A DNA stretch of 64,000 nucleotides from Paramecium sonneborni (Eukaryota; Ciliophora; Oligohymenophorea; Peniculida; Parameciidae), in NCBI GenBank assembly GCA_905182985.1, contig CAJJDN010000028.1:285090-349089 (forward strand), in the 5' to 3' direction. A program made the translations under genes and the position numbers. Under the pieces are notes generated by a model. That model was not told the origin of the DNA. It did not search any database and worked only from the letters and a program-made list of their open reading frames with translations. Positions 36,481 to 49,387 of the stretch are shown one piece after another (the first letter of the stretch is position 1; each line of letters opens with the position of its first letter).

Positions 36481-36633
36481 TTTACAAACTAATTAAATCA
36501 ATTGACTATCGAAATCCCTTGTTCTCAATTAATTAGATTATTCAAAACAAAAAAATAGATGATGAAAGATGAGAAAAATTCAAAATTTTAAATGTTATTT
36601 GTGCATTTATAAAAATATTCATAATTGATTATT

Positions 36634-37664
36634 TCAATCTCTGTCAAAAAGTCTATCTAAGAAACTCTTTGGCTTATTCTATTATTGAGCTGGTTAATTA
36701 GGACCCTAAAGATAGAATAATATAAAAGTAATACTTAAGTTTTATCTAATGGTTTACCTGGAACTGTAGTAGCACCAGGACGTCTTGGGGATACAGTTTA
36801 TCCTAAAGGAAGAGTTGTAGTTGGAGCATAAACAGGAGCTACAGGTGGTCTAACAGTTTAAACAGGTATAGATTAAACTAATGGTTATTAAACAATTGGT
36901 TATTAGTAAACTTAGACTGGTTATTATTATACAACTTAGACTGGTTATGGTTATACAACTTAAACTGGTTATTAAACAACTTAGACTGGCTATTAAACAA
37001 CTTAAACAGATTATTAAACAACTGGTTATGCTACTACTTATTAGACTTATTAAACTGGTTAATGAACAACTTATCTTTCAACTGGATAATATTCAACTCT
37101 TTCTTAATATCTATCAACTGGAACATATTCTAAAAATTGTTTATTTATAATACCTGTGTATTTTTCTTAGAATACTTATGGAACATATTCAGTTTGATAT
37201 TCCACTGCATAATAATCTGTAACATACTTCTCTCTTGGTACTTAAATTCTTTATCTGACTTCTTCATATTCTAAAACTGTCTTTTCATATGGAACATATT
37301 CAATTCTGCTTTCTCCTTAGATTGGTTATGGTGCAACAACTTGTTATTAAACAACTGGTTAAGCAACAACTTGTTATTAAACAACTGGTTAAGCAACAAT
37401 TGATTGTGTCACTATTGGTTGCTAGACAACTTATGGAGCATAAACTGGTTGAGGTACAACTGGTTGAGCATATACAGGTTATTAAATAACTGGTGCTTAA
37501 TAAAGTGGTTGTGAATATCTCAATGGAGATGATGTAATAGGTGGTCCATATGTCACTGGACTAGGAGCATATTATGGAGCGAATCCTGGTTAGAATGTTG
37601 GTTATTAAAATGGAACAGCTTATGGAGCTTAAGGTGGATGTTGAGAGGGTGGAATATTACTCAT
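36634..37664 (-). CDS. Alveolin-like membrane-skeleton protein
   Basis: ATG at 37664, TGA at 36634-36636; one 29-nt intron (36706-36734) leaves 333 residues. The centre (residues ~125-205) is rich in Val, Glu, Tyr, Pro and Lys, as in the alveolin core (IEYVPYEKTVLEYEEVRQRI, then VPREKYVTDYYAVEYQTEYV). On both sides are repeats built from PVVQQ, PVQVV and QQPVQ units. Alveolins form the filamentous layer under alveolar sacs in ciliates, apicomplexans and dinoflagellates; in ciliates this is the epiplasm. The many Gln codons in the flanks are TAA or TAG, so the gene is invisible with the standard code. Confidence 0.8.
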
Positions 37665-37762
37665 TTTTGTTTTGTGATAAATAAATTTATTTTCAGATTA
37701 AAAAAGATATAATTTTTATGAATAAGAATAAATAGCGTCACTTTTTATTTAATTAATAATTA

Positions 37763-39263
37763 TCAATCATGAAGAAATTTATTTATTTTATGTCCAATTC
37801 CTTCTTTTATACCTTTTAATAATTCCAACTTTAGAATAAAATCACCTATCTTTATTTCATCATTATGATGTATTTCAATCAAATTAGATTCTATTTTCTT
37901 TTCTGATTATTCAGTTGTTTATAAACTAATCCAAGTTCCATTTGCTGAATCTCTATCTTAAAAGCCATCATTTATAACCCATGCAGAATATCTAATAAAA
38001 ATAATCATTTACTTCTAAGTGTATTTTAAACGACATTACTTTCTTGATATAGTATTAGAATTAATCTTAATATTATTTTCAGCTCCTCTTCCTACAAAAA
38101 AATCATTTGTATCTGATTTAGTCTATCCTAAAAATAGGTTTATTGATTTATTAATATCAACACCTTAGCCTGAAAATTTGACTACTAAGAAAGGAATCTC
38201 ATATTCAGTTAACTTTTTATAAAGATTTTCAATAGATAAACTCTTTATTTAATCAAGTACCTCTATTATAATGGGTTAAACTATAAGTTCACTAAAATGT
38301 ATTTCATGTTTTTAAGAATGTTTCATTGTTGATAGATGCTTGATAATGTTATACCATTCATCATCTATCTATTTTAAACTTAAATTCTATCTATGATTGA
38401 AAACAATATTGAAATATGTATCACTTCCAATACTAAATTTTTAATCTTTTTATAGTATGCTAGGTCCCGATCTAAAGATTCTTAAATAAGTACCAAAAGT
38501 ACTCCCAAGATCTTATATTTACACAATTTTAGGTTTTCTAAATTAATAGATTTATATTATACTCTAAAAATTAACTAATCCTTTTTTTTATTTAAGATGG
38601 AAGTTCAATTAATTTCAAGACTTTTAAAAAAAAAGGCTCAATTATTTATGCTTTTCTGAAATAATCATCACAAACAATCTTACAATGAATTCGAGATATA
38701 GCCCTATCTTCAGGTAATACTATTCTGATAGAATTATTATCTATTACTTATATCATTTGGAATAATGTCTGGAATTTAACGATATTAACGACCAATTAGA
38801 ATGTCTGCAGAATTAGTATTTTTTTGAGAATCTACAAGACTAAATGATGAAAATATTAATTACCCAAACTCATTAATAAAATATTCGTGATTTATGTTTA
38901 AATTTCGAAGTTGAGTTACTTTAAGATAAGGATGTTTTAGATTAAGCTTGTTGTTTTATATTGGGATGGTACGCTTTTCAAGGTATTTCTAAATATTTTA
39001 AGACTTTTCTCTTATTTTAAATAATTAAGATACCTTGGTGATTGCCTATCTCGAAATAATTATGCTCCTGCTAATGGAAAAAATCTTGGGTTATGTTCTT
39101 CCTCTATGAAAGTATCATTTCGGATAAGTGGAATGTTATCCAAAATTAAACTGAATGATTCAAATGGTTGAAATCCTAATTATATATAGGATAAAATTTG
39201 TCTATTAATTTGTGAATCTAATTCATTTTAGTTTTCTTAAATTTCATCCTCGAAATTCCTCAT
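37763..39263 (-). CDS. Protein with two FHA-like domains
   Basis: ATG at 39263, TGA at 37763-37765; several short introns shift the frame and not all are placed. The middle has an FHA core (LPEDRAISRIHCKIV, then DLGSTFGTYLRIF). Near the C-terminus is a second one (GRGAENNIKINSNTISRK, then DGFQDRDSANGTWISL). FHA domains bind phosphothreonine peptides, with the conserved Arg, Ser-Arg-x-His and Asn-Gly visible here. The N-terminal ~150 residues are unrecognised. It is the second FHA protein in the window (see 17822-19344) but the two share no other feature. A signalling adaptor role is inferred. Confidence 0.65.
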
Positions 39264-39380
39264 TAATTATATTAATTAAGTAGAAAATAATAATCAAAAT
39301 ATTTATGTTTAAATTAAAATTAGTTTATAGAGTAAAAAAGCTAATGGAATTTGTAAATTATAAGAATTTATTCTATGAAA

Positions 39381-39742
39381 TCAGCTTCTTCTCATTCTTC
39401 TATCTCTTTTAGGAGGATCTTAAGCTTTTCCAACACAATTATCATCTTAATATGTGTAGAGATTAGGAAATGGCTGTTTTTCAGTAACTTTTCTATTTTC
39501 TTCAGTCAAATCATCAGCAAATTTCTACATTTGTATTATTGATGTACAGTTAAATGTTTTCTAGCTTAATTGGCAGCAGTTTCTTCTTTTTTCTATCCAC
39601 TTAAATTTGTAGTTGGTAAACAAGCATCTCCAGGTTTCATTGCTAAATTATGTCCAACAACTGATTTAGTATGTCTCAATCTATGATGTTTAGCTTAAAT
39701 AGCTATAATGAGGATTAGAAGCAATACAAATTTTTTTAACAT
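39381..39742 (-). CDS. Small secreted protein
   Basis: ATG at 39742, TGA at 39381-39383; one 23-nt intron (39525-39547) leaves 112 residues. The N-terminus is a classic signal peptide: MLKKFVLLLILIIAIQA, followed by a basic stretch (KHHRLRH). The mature part has two cysteines (GDACLP and DNCVGK) that could form one disulphide, and a very basic end (KRDRRMRRS). I know no family for it. It could be secreted or packed in a secretory organelle. Confidence 0.6.
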
Positions 39743-39795
39743 TATTATATTAAAAACGAAAATGTGTTTATATATATGAATTAATTAATAAATTA

Positions 39796-40922
39796 ATGCA
39801 ACAACTATAAAATTGTCTGCTTGATAAAGACATGATTCTCTAAAGTGATGGTACTTTATATATTGGAACTTTTAATTAATCACACCTTGAGGGTTACAGT
39901 TTAGTGATTAATCCTGATGGATGTAATTCTAAAATTAATTATAAGCCTATTATTATGGATTCTTTAAGAAATCTAAACCTAAAGATGTAGGTGTTTACAA
40001 ATTAAAGAACTCTTGTCTAAAATTATTCTGGGGAGATGATGATACAATCAAGTATGTAGAAAACATTGAAAATATTGGCTTTTTACATAAAATTATTTCA
40101 TTCAAGAATAATTGTTATGGCAATAAATTACTCATCAGAATCAATCCATTAAGTTATGGAGTTTCTAAGAACTAAAAATATGATGGATTTACAGTAATGC
40201 ATTATAAAAACGGTGATATATATTATGGGAACGTCTAAAAAGGAAAATAAAATGGAGAAGGCATTCATTACAATAATTATTTACAAGAATGGTATTGGAA
40301 TAAATATATTCATGGAAAGTTAATATCTCATTAATTTTATGGCAAGAATCTTGTACCAAGAGAATTAATTAGTAAAATTATTATCAATAAATTAGGCAAA
40401 CTATTTAATAAATCAAATTTAAAGTCTTCTTAAATAAGTATGGTCTCTCTTTCTAATATACAATAATTAATAATCAATTAATTGCTACTTAATAGCGAGT
40501 AAAATCATTTATCTTTAGCATCAACAGTACAAAGTGCTAATATTATTCATCAAGGAAACTACTCTTAAATTTTAGTTGATGTAGAGGATACTTAACAGAA
40601 TGATGAGTTGGAGATTTTGTAGGATTCCTAAATTATATCTATAGATTAAGATCTTAATATTTATAATCAAAATGAATAATCAGAAGGAATAGAAGCAAAA
40701 TTATCAAAGTGCTAAACAGAAGAAGCATTATTAAAAATTGAGAAATAAAGATAGAATAAATTTTTAACATAGCCTTCTAAATCAAAATCTCCTTTAAATA
40801 GTAGACAATAACAAATAAATTTAAATACAATGTATTCAGCACCAAAACTTACAATTTATAAGAGATCTGTTTCACCTGTTTTTACTACTATTCGTCACTT
40901 ATTTTCAGTAATCAGAATTTGA
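39796..40922 (+). CDS. MORN-repeat protein with long unstructured tail
   Basis: ATG 39796 to TGA 40920-40922; one 23-nt intron leaves 367 residues. The N-terminal ~170 residues hold degenerate MORN-like repeats (DGTLYIGTFNQSHLEGYSL; YGFFKKSKP; NGDIYYGNVQKGKQNGEGI). The rest is rich in Gln, Ser, Asn and Lys and likely disordered. MORN proteins often attach to membranes. The start could also be the ATG at 39832. It is divergent from the secreted-protein gene, 53 bp away. Confidence 0.65.
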
Positions 40923-40957
40923 TTTTATGATATTTATTAAATATATTTAATTAAATA

Positions 40958-41258
<301 letters not shown>

Positions 41259-41279
41259 GATATAAAAATTTAAATTATT

Positions 41280-42152
41280 ATGGAAGATAATTAATGTTTA
41301 GCTTCTCTCTTTGCTGACCTCTTATAAATAGTCAAGCCTTAATCTGTTGATGCATAACAGTTTAAAGAAGTCTCAAATGAAAGATTAAGAAAATGTATCC
41401 TTGAATTAGTAAGAGAACTTACAACTCTTGTTTAGAATCTAAAGGAGCAGTTAGAAGAATTTATAGACAATAAGTATGAATAAGAGATTCAAAGACTTGA
41501 AAATACTATTAGATAACATATAAGAGTAGAATAACAATAACGATTGCAAATAGAAGCACTTATGTAAAAACTAGAAGAAGAATAATAGAAATATGAAGCA
41601 GAAGTCAAAAATTAAAATGAAAAAATTAAGTAATTAGAAAATGCATGTTCATAAATATCAATAAATAAAGTCTAAAATCTCAATTAAACTAATTTTATCA
41701 TAGATCCTAACAAGAAATCCCCAACAGCATATGATAGATTGAATTAATTAGTAAGTGCTAAAACTAAATAATATACTTAATCAGCAACAACTATCAATTC
41801 GTAATAATTATTAAAAATTTATTCGAATCCATAATAATTACTTAAGAAAATGTAAGATTAGAAAAATAACGAATAAATGTAAATTAGACTTGATACATAA
41901 CAATCTGAAAAAGAATAAAGTTTGTTGAAACTTAGAAGATGTATGGAAGATAATAAAAGTGAAATGTTTTCATCTTAAAGAGTTGAATCTTCCAGTCTAG
42001 AAAAGTACAACAGAAACTCGAAATTAATGAGAAGTTCAACTAGATAATCTTAAATTGTGGGAAATAGTTTTGATCTTGTTTCGAAGACAATGTAACATTA
42101 TAAGAAATAATAAAAAAGTTTAGGCACTCTAAGATAATCATGGAAGAAATGA
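41280..42152 (+). CDS. Coiled-coil protein, function unknown
   Basis: One intronless frame of 291 codons runs from ATG 41280 to TGA 42150-42152. Residues ~30-130 form a strong coiled coil, highly charged with Glu, Lys and Gln (for example CILELVRELTTLVQNLKEQL). The C-terminal half is Ser/Asn/Gln-rich with no clear fold. It starts 22 bp after the LC8 gene and ends 39 bp before the REI1-like gene. No specific family is recognised. Confidence 0.65.
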
Positions 42153-42190
42153 TTATATTCTCCTTTTAATTAAAATAATAAAATTATAAT

Positions 42191-43474
42191 ATGAGTTAAT
42201 TTGTTTGCTCTTCTTGTTTACTTAATTTTCCAGAAGAACTAGGATATAAGGATCATTACAAAACAGATTTTCATAGATATAATATTGCTAGAAAAATGAT
42301 TAACTTAGCTCCTGTTTCTTATGAAGCTTATAAAGAAAGTAATCAAATGAAGTTAATTATTAGAATTTGATAAAATATCAGAATAAAAGATTATTAGTCC
42401 AATTTAATTTTAAACATTTAAATGTTGCAATAAAGAGTTTAAATCAAGTAAGACTTATCAAGCTCATCTTGTTTCAAAATCTCATTAATAAAATTAATTA
42501 AAATCCCCTATTACAACAAATAGAAGTTAAACAGGAAATTCATTAGTCGATAGTAAAGTTTGTTTATTTTGTGATGAATTATGCGATAATCTTGAAGAAT
42601 GTTTAAAACATATGAGTAATCATGGATTTTTTATTCGTGAATAAAAATGCTGCATTAATATTGAAGGATTGTTAAAAGCATTATCTGAATAAATAAATAA
42701 GAACAACACATGTTTACATTGTTTTTAAACATTTAAAAATAATCATGCAACAAAAGATCATATGTTAGATAAAGGACATTGTTTTATGCCTTAATAAGAA
42801 TATAAGGTCTTATCAAAATATTATAATTTCGAAGAAAAATTATTAGGAATTTTAGCAGAGTAAAAGCAATAACAATTATAAATTGAAGCTAAAAAATAAT
42901 AATTACAATTAAATTAGGAATAAAAGGAAGATGAAGATTAGAAGAAAAATGATATTTAAGTAGACGATGAAGGAGACTGGGAAGATGATGAAGATGGAAA
43001 TGAATCTTCAGATGATGATGAAGAAGATTTGAAATTAAAATAAAAATAAACTGATGAATTATAAACTGATGAAGAATTAAGGCAAAAAAGATTAAAATAA
43101 TTATTAAAATAAATTAGTAAACATAAAGCTACATTGACTAAAACTGGAGAATTGTTGTTACCAGATGGAAAATTGTAATACTTTATTATTTAAAATTAGA
43201 TTGGGTCATAGAGATTATAGAAAATATTATAAATAGAATCACATCCCTTTTAAAGTTTCAGAAACTGAACCAGTTGAATAATGTATAAAATTAATTTATT
43301 TTTTTAGTAAATGTTGCTGATGAAAATTAATTGGCATTACTTAGTAATGAACTTATAGTTGGACATTTAAGACATTTCTATTATTAAAAGACAAGAACAT
43401 AAGCACATGGACAAACTAAAATTGGATAAAGAAATAACTTAATTTAGATGAGATGGTTAAAAAAATCTTGTTGA
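42191..43474 (+). CDS. REI1/ZNF622-like 60S ribosome-biogenesis zinc-finger protein
   Basis: ATG 42191 to TGA 43472-43474; three 25-nt introns leave 402 residues. It shows four C2H2 fingers: FVCSSCLLNF...HYKTDFHRYN, KCCNKEFKSSKTYQAHLVSKSH, VCLFCDELCDNLEECLKHM, and CLHCFQTFKNNHATKDHM. An acidic stretch follows (DDEGDWEDDEDGNE). The end has LLLPDGKLLGHRDYRKYYKQN and a basic GQTKIGQRNN, as in REI1/Reh1/ZNF622. In yeast REI1 acts late in cytoplasmic 60S maturation, in Arx1 release. Length and domain order match the family. Confidence 0.88.
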
Positions 43475-43553
43475 TTAATGTAGATATATAATAATTATTC
43501 ATATTTATTTTTATTGAAATAATTGTTTATTATTAATGATTACTAAATTCATT

Positions 43554-44640
43554 ATGTTTAAAATGGATTAATCAGAATTAAATACCATTAAGTAAATTGT
43601 TTAGCTAACGGATGGTTATATTATTTTAGGAGAAGAAATTGTAGAACAAAAATTTAGTATCAATTAATTAAAATTAGAATCTATGACAATTGCTTTAAAT
43701 AATCAATAGTTTTAATATTTTCGAATAGAAAACGGAAATTGTATATTTGAAAAGCCATACAAAATTGGATAAGGACTATCTATCATATCTAATATCGTTG
43801 CAAATGAAAAATTTATAGTGGCATTAATATCAAGATAGGGTAATAGAAGTTTAATTCAATTCAACCCAAAAGAACAGACAAATTTTCCTTTAATTCCAAA
43901 TCTTCAATATAAGCAGTATCATATTAGTAATTAGATATTAAATAGATTGTGAGTCTAAATTTTAACTTGTTTCCTTTAAGGACAGAATAATTTTGATAGA
44001 ATTACATAAATCAGAAAATTGTCTCTATTTAGAATTTCTCAGTCATCCTAATCCATTAAGTGCATAAATGTAATGTAAAATAGGATAATATGTATAAATA
44101 AAACAAATATATAATAATGCAAATTAAATTCTTATCATTATCGATGAAGATTTTTACATGTTTGATGGCTCAAAGGAAATTATTAAAATTAATTAATAGA
44201 TACCTTCATAATTTAAGATAAAATTTGTGATAGAGATATAAAATTAATAACTATTAATTTTAAAAGATAGATTAGATAAATTTTATAAATTTTCTGATTT
44301 TCGTTGTGATTCAGACTATTGTTTTACATTAAAATGCAAAGAATTACTCAATGGACAAATTAATATCGAAACTCAGAAAAAACAATCTATAAATATATCT
44401 AAATTTAAAGGAGAATTTTATATATGGATAAGTTCAATATATTAGTGCAAAGATGAAGATTCAAAAGTCCTTTATATAAATACTTTTAAGCTAAATAATC
44501 AATTATAAGCATAATTTATTGAAAACTATAAATTTTGGAAAAGTCAATCAATTTCATTTCTTTTTAAAGATGAATTCATAAACGAATATATACTATTTAA
44601 AAATGAACAATAAACAATTAAAGGAATTTATATAAGTTGA
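43554..44640 (+). CDS. Uncharacterised protein, possibly beta-rich
   Basis: ATG 43554 to TGA 44638-44640; one very short 19-nt intron leaves 355 residues. The sequence alternates short hydrophobic strands and polar turns (GYIILGEEIV, EKFIVALISRQGN, NQILIIIDEDFYMFDGSKE). That resembles a beta-propeller without WD dipeptides. I recognise no family. It has no signal peptide and no membrane segment. Confidence 0.55.
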
Positions 44641-44767
44641 TGTAATAAAAACATTTAAAATATATATTTACTATATTAATTGACTATATAGTCATTTGCT
44701 ATTTTGCAATTTGACACTATCTTATTATTATTCCAGCTTTAAAAATCTTGTTGGAGGGATTTTTAAT

Positions 44768-46696
44768 TCATGGTTAATCTAATTTAATATAATGAGATAC
44801 TTATAAATATTAATTGAGTAGATTTTTTAATTCTTCATTATGGTTATGAATTTAGCCTGTTTCTTCAACCAATTTAGATCGTTTGAGAAGTAATTCATAA
44901 TATTTGCTCAGTTATTTATCTAAAATTCTCCAAACTCTAAAAGTTTTCTCAGGTAGGACTTGAGTTAATTTTTCCCAATACTTTTTGCCTTCTTTTGCTA
45001 TTCTTTCTTTTTTTTATCTTTCAGTTTCTTGTTTAGCTGCTCTTCTGGATGACATTTTTTCAATTTATTTTTTTCTTTATTCATTAGTTTTCATCCAATG
45101 CATTAAAAAGTTAATAATGCTATTTTAATTTAATATAAATGATTCGTAATTGATTTTAGGAGCTTCATCTGGAACAGGTTAAGGTTATTCAATTTAAACT
45201 TTTTTAATAGCTTCTGTTACAGCTTCTTATTATGGTTATTCTTCTTAAACTTTTAATTCACAATTTTTAATCAATTCATCAATAAATATGAGCATTTCAT
45301 CGATTGAATCAATATTAAGACATTTTTTAATAACTCCTAATTTAACACTAGTAATCTCTTATTATTCTGCTTTTTCTAATGTTTCTCTCATTTTATCATC
45401 TATTAAAAAATCAACTTCCTCAATTAATATTTCAACTATTTCTTATAATTTATCTTCGCTTAAAGGTAATTGAACTTCCTCTTCAGCCATAATTTATGAT
45501 TTCTCTATTAAATATTAAAGTATTTTTACCTTAAGTTTCTTTTTAGTCTTATGGTTCTTCCCAATCTACACCTAATTGTTAAATATGTATAGTTTTATCG
45601 CATTTTAGAATTTTAGCCTTTAATTTTCTTACTTCCAATTCATTCATAGAATGAATATCTGCATAAGCTTTTTAATCAGCTTTATCAAAATGTTTAAATT
45701 TTCTTTATAACTCCTTAAATTATCTTGTAATTCTTTTATATTCTTAAGTTAATTCTTTATTAGTTTATTTAAATTTGGTATCAAACTCATTATAATCTTT
45801 TATAAGACTTCTTAATCTATTATTTAAATTTTAATCTTTTCTTTTTAAATCATCGTGAGTATGTGTATGAGATATTTATTTTTCTTTTAATACTTTCAAA
45901 TTATAATCTAATTTTTCTGTATTTAATTAATAAAGTGCTTTCATATCTTCATAACATTTTTCTAAATTTTAGATTTCAGTTTCCATTGATATTTTTAATT
46001 CAGCATAGGATTTAAGTCCTTAAATTCTTAATTTTTCAATATCTTTAGTATATTCTTCTTCTTTTCTCTCTCTTTCATCAACAAATGATTTTTCTTTTTC
46101 AGTTCTTTTATCAAATAAATTTCTAATTTCAGTTTAATAATTATTCAATAAATTGGCTCTCTAAAATATTATGATAATTATATAAATACTTCTTCTATAT
46201 ATTCATTTTCAATAGCTTCAAGATCTTCATGTATACATTCTCTTAATTAAAAAAATTAAGATCTCATTTTCTAAATTAATGTTTGAATATCAATAGCTTA
46301 TTCTTTAATCATTTTACCAAAATCATCATCTTTTTTATTTAATTCATCTAAAAATTATTTAATTAATTCATCTTTAGCATGCATAATTTAAGCAAACTTA
46401 TCTTTTTATTAATTTATCAATTTATTAAGTTCTTCACATTCATCCTTTTCTTATAAATTACACCATTCCTATTCCAATTCAGCATTTTTAGAATTAGCCT
46501 TTTTACTTTCATCTTCTATTTTATTTGCTCTTTCTGCTCTTTTGAATTCTTCTTATGCTCTTGTCTCCTTTTATTTTTGATCATTTTTCTATTTGATTGT
46601 AAATAATTCCTCTTTTTTTGTTCGAATTAGCATGTCAATATTACCTCTACTCTTTTAAACTTATTCTGATCCTTTAGCTGTTTTTTTTGAATCCAT
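44768..46696 (-). CDS. DRC1: Dynein regulatory complex subunit 1 (DRC1)
   Basis: ATG at 46696, TGA at 44768-44770; introns of 29 and 25 nt leave 624 residues. The N-terminal two thirds is a continuous coiled coil ending in the family signature KELQRKFKHFDKADQKAYAD, SMNELEVRKLK and IHIQQLGVDWEE. The C-terminal block (FLIDDKMRETLEKAEQQE; FRVWRILDKQLSKYYELLLK; HNHNEELKNLLNQYL) matches the C-terminal DRC1 domain. DRC1 builds the base of the nexin link that joins outer doublets and regulates ciliary bending. The second intron sits between the two parts; ignoring it would make the end look like a separate short gene with an ATG at 45490. Confidence 0.88.
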
Positions 46697-46722
46697 CAGT
46701 TATATAAATATTTATATTAATG

Positions 46723-49167
46723 TCAATTGGATAAAAAATCAATTAAAAATTTCTTAGCCTTCTCTTTATTTTTACATTTCTGTTTTTGACTTTCTTAAAT
46801 TCTTTCTAAAATTTTAGCAAATGTAGGTCTTTAAGAAGAATCTCTTTTAAGACAATCCTTTGCTAGGATTGCCAAAATAGGCGGATTGCTGAATTAAGGA
46901 ATCTCAACTTAAGTATGTCCCCATCCAACAGTTCCAATAATTTATGTAATAGAAAGATTTTCATAAGGTATTTTACCAGTAATGATTTCCCATAAAATCA
47001 TTCCAAATGAATATACGTCAGATTTTTCAGTATAAGGTTCTCCTCTCATTATTTCAGGTGCCATCCAATGTGGTGTTCCAATCATACTTTTAGTTTTTTT
47101 ACTCTTAATTCTTGATAATCCAAAATCACATAATTTAACATTCCAATTTTAATCAATCAAAACATTTGAAGATTTTAAATCACAATGCATTATTCCTCTT
47201 CCATGAAGGTTATTCATTCCTAAAGTAATATCTTCAATAATTTATATAAAATTTAAATTTTTAGTTTTCCTTTTATGAATATGATCAAATAAACTTCCAT
47301 TTTCCATATATCTAAAAATTATATCTTTAATTACTCAGTAATTAAGTAGAAATTATGTCTCTTAATACAAACACCCATATAAAGAACTATATTAGGATGT
47401 CTTAAATTAGAGATAACTTAAACTTCTTTTAAGAAATCAGCCATTAATTATTTGTGTTTTTACTAATCTTTTTTTTTGCAATAAGATTTAATTGCTACAT
47501 CCTATCCAAGCCAATTTCCTTTAAAAACTATTCCATAACTTCCTTTTCCAATCTAAGATCCTTATTTTATCTCTTAATAATTTATCAATAATTTTTCATT
47601 GATTCCTAAATCTTTCAATAAACTCATTAATTTTTCTTAATGTCTTTATTATAGATTTTTTTCTGAAATAATCTGTTACTTGCTTGGTGATTAATTGGAT
47701 TCCTATAATTTTTCATTAGAACTACTAGAACTCACATCAGAAGAATCTGAACCAGTTGCATTATTAATATTAAAATTACTTACTACCTAATTAGATTCTT
47801 ATTTTAAACTCTATCCTTAATTCCCTTATTTTGGTGAGAGTTTTCCAGTTTCTTATTATCCTTCTTATTATTAAGGTGAAGTTTGTTCATCTGACCCTGA
47901 GGAGCGTTTACGTCGTGATTTCTTTTATTTTAAAACTTAAATTCCAGGACTTTCAGCTGTAGGTTCAATTTTCTATATTATGGAATACAATTAATCATAT
48001 TTTGATGATTAATCAGCTGAATTTTCACTATCAGCCATATGGATCTATCCTGCCATTTTTTTAATATAATATTTCTTATGCATATTAATTTACTAAAGTA
48101 TAATTTTTCTATGTCCTAATGTCTCAATGCCTAATTCTTCTTTCAATTCAACATCTGTTAAATCATGTAAAGTATCTCCTATCATATGATTTCTAATAAA
48201 ATTATCTTTATATTGTGATAATCCTAAACAATCTAACCAAATACAAACTTCTTCTATATTCCAATCCTACACTATTAAAATAAAATATAATATAAGATTT
48301 AAATACTTTTCTTTTTCCCTTTAAGTGTCACTGTTTCGTTTAAAGCTTGTAAAGTTTCGAATCCATGTGCTTCCTGCTAGATTTAGTGTGTTTCCTCTGA
48401 TTTATTATTGGGTAATGGTTGAGGATGTATTATATTATTATCTTTCACTAAAAATGCAGAAAACACATTTTCAAATTCACAAGGAACTTAGTCAACTACT
48501 TTTTACTCTTTTAATTTATCATTATCATATAATTAATAAGTCAGCTCTCTCGTATTCGAATTGTATAAATACCCAGGACTATTCTTCTTATTCTCAAAAA
48601 ATTCACCTTAACTTATACTTTAATTCTTACCTGAATATATTGAGTTTTCAGCATAATAGATTGTTCCTCTCCCATGTTTTAAATTATTCATCCATTATCC
48701 TACATATCTCTCTCCATAAACTCCAAAATGTTATCCATGTCCATTCTTCTTGTTATGTTACCATTATCCTATATATAATTCTCCATTATTGTAAAAATAT
48801 TTTCCAGTTCCATGTTTTTCATTAAATTACCATTCCCCTTCATAACGGTTTCCATTAGCAAACTTATATGTTCCTTTTCCATGCTTCATATTGTCTTTCA
48901 TCTCACCTTTACAATTTTAACTATACAAATACCATGATATTCATCATTATTTGAATAAATGATATGATGTTCATTACTTGTTTGTCTTTTCAAAAAACTA
49001 AACAATTTCATTACTTTTAATATATTATAAATATTATCATCAATCTTTGATAATGAATTCATCTATAAATATTCATTCATATATCTTTTTTATTCATCAT
49101 TATTTCTGATATCTCCCATTATTATAAAATTAGTTTAAATACATTATAAATATCTCATTTCATTCAT
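46723..49167 (-). CDS. MORN repeats + SAM domain + TKL-like protein kinase in one gene
   Basis: From ATG 49167, introns of 26, 35 and 23 nt leave 786 residues to TGA 46723-46725. In order: about five MORN repeats (residues ~85-190; EYHGEMKDNMKHGKGTYKF, YEGEWQFNEKHGTGKY), a linker, a SAM domain (WNIEEVCIWLDCLGLSQY ... LGHRKIILQQI), a Ser/Gln-rich linker, and a complete kinase. The kinase shows GKGSYGIVFKGNW, VAIK, the catalytic loop HCDLKSSNVL, DFGLSRI, APE and DVYSFGMILWE. Those motifs are of the tyrosine-kinase-like/Raf-like serine/threonine group. No TGA and no frame change separate SAM from kinase around the internal ATG at 48038, which is the evidence for one gene. An upstream exon near 49200-49290 is possible. 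Confidence 0.72.
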
Positions 49168-49387
49168 CCAAATTACCTAAACTAATCTATCCTAATATCA
49201 ATTGTTAACTTCTATCTAGAACACTTATTTTTTAATTCTGATAATTATTCATTTCTTATAAATTTCAAATTCAAATCAATTTTTATCATTACTTCAAAAT
49301 TCTTTACTTCTTCATTCCATCATTAACACTTTTCATCTTTTAATTCTTAATTTCCTTTCCTATTATTTATAACAAAAATATTAAGTG

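Noticed and set aside
36881..37489. Repetitive plus-strand ORFs rich in KQLV units
   Set aside because: They are antisense to the Gln/Val/Pro repeats of the alveolin-like gene, whose minus-strand frame includes a recognisable core and an ordinary start and stop.
36881..37640. A CRISPR-like or satellite repeat array, because of the regular TAAACAACTGGTTA-type units
   Set aside because: Units vary in length and keep a reading frame encoding Gln/Val/Pro repeats. There are no equal spacers.
45288..45490. A separate short gene starting at the ATG at 45490 downstream of the DRC1 coiled coil
   Set aside because: A 25-nt intron with GTA...TAG ends joins it in frame to the upstream coding region, and the combined protein matches DRC1 from end to end.
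48325..48825. A 166-residue plus-strand ORF
   Set aside because: It is antisense to the MORN repeats of the MORN-SAM-kinase gene.
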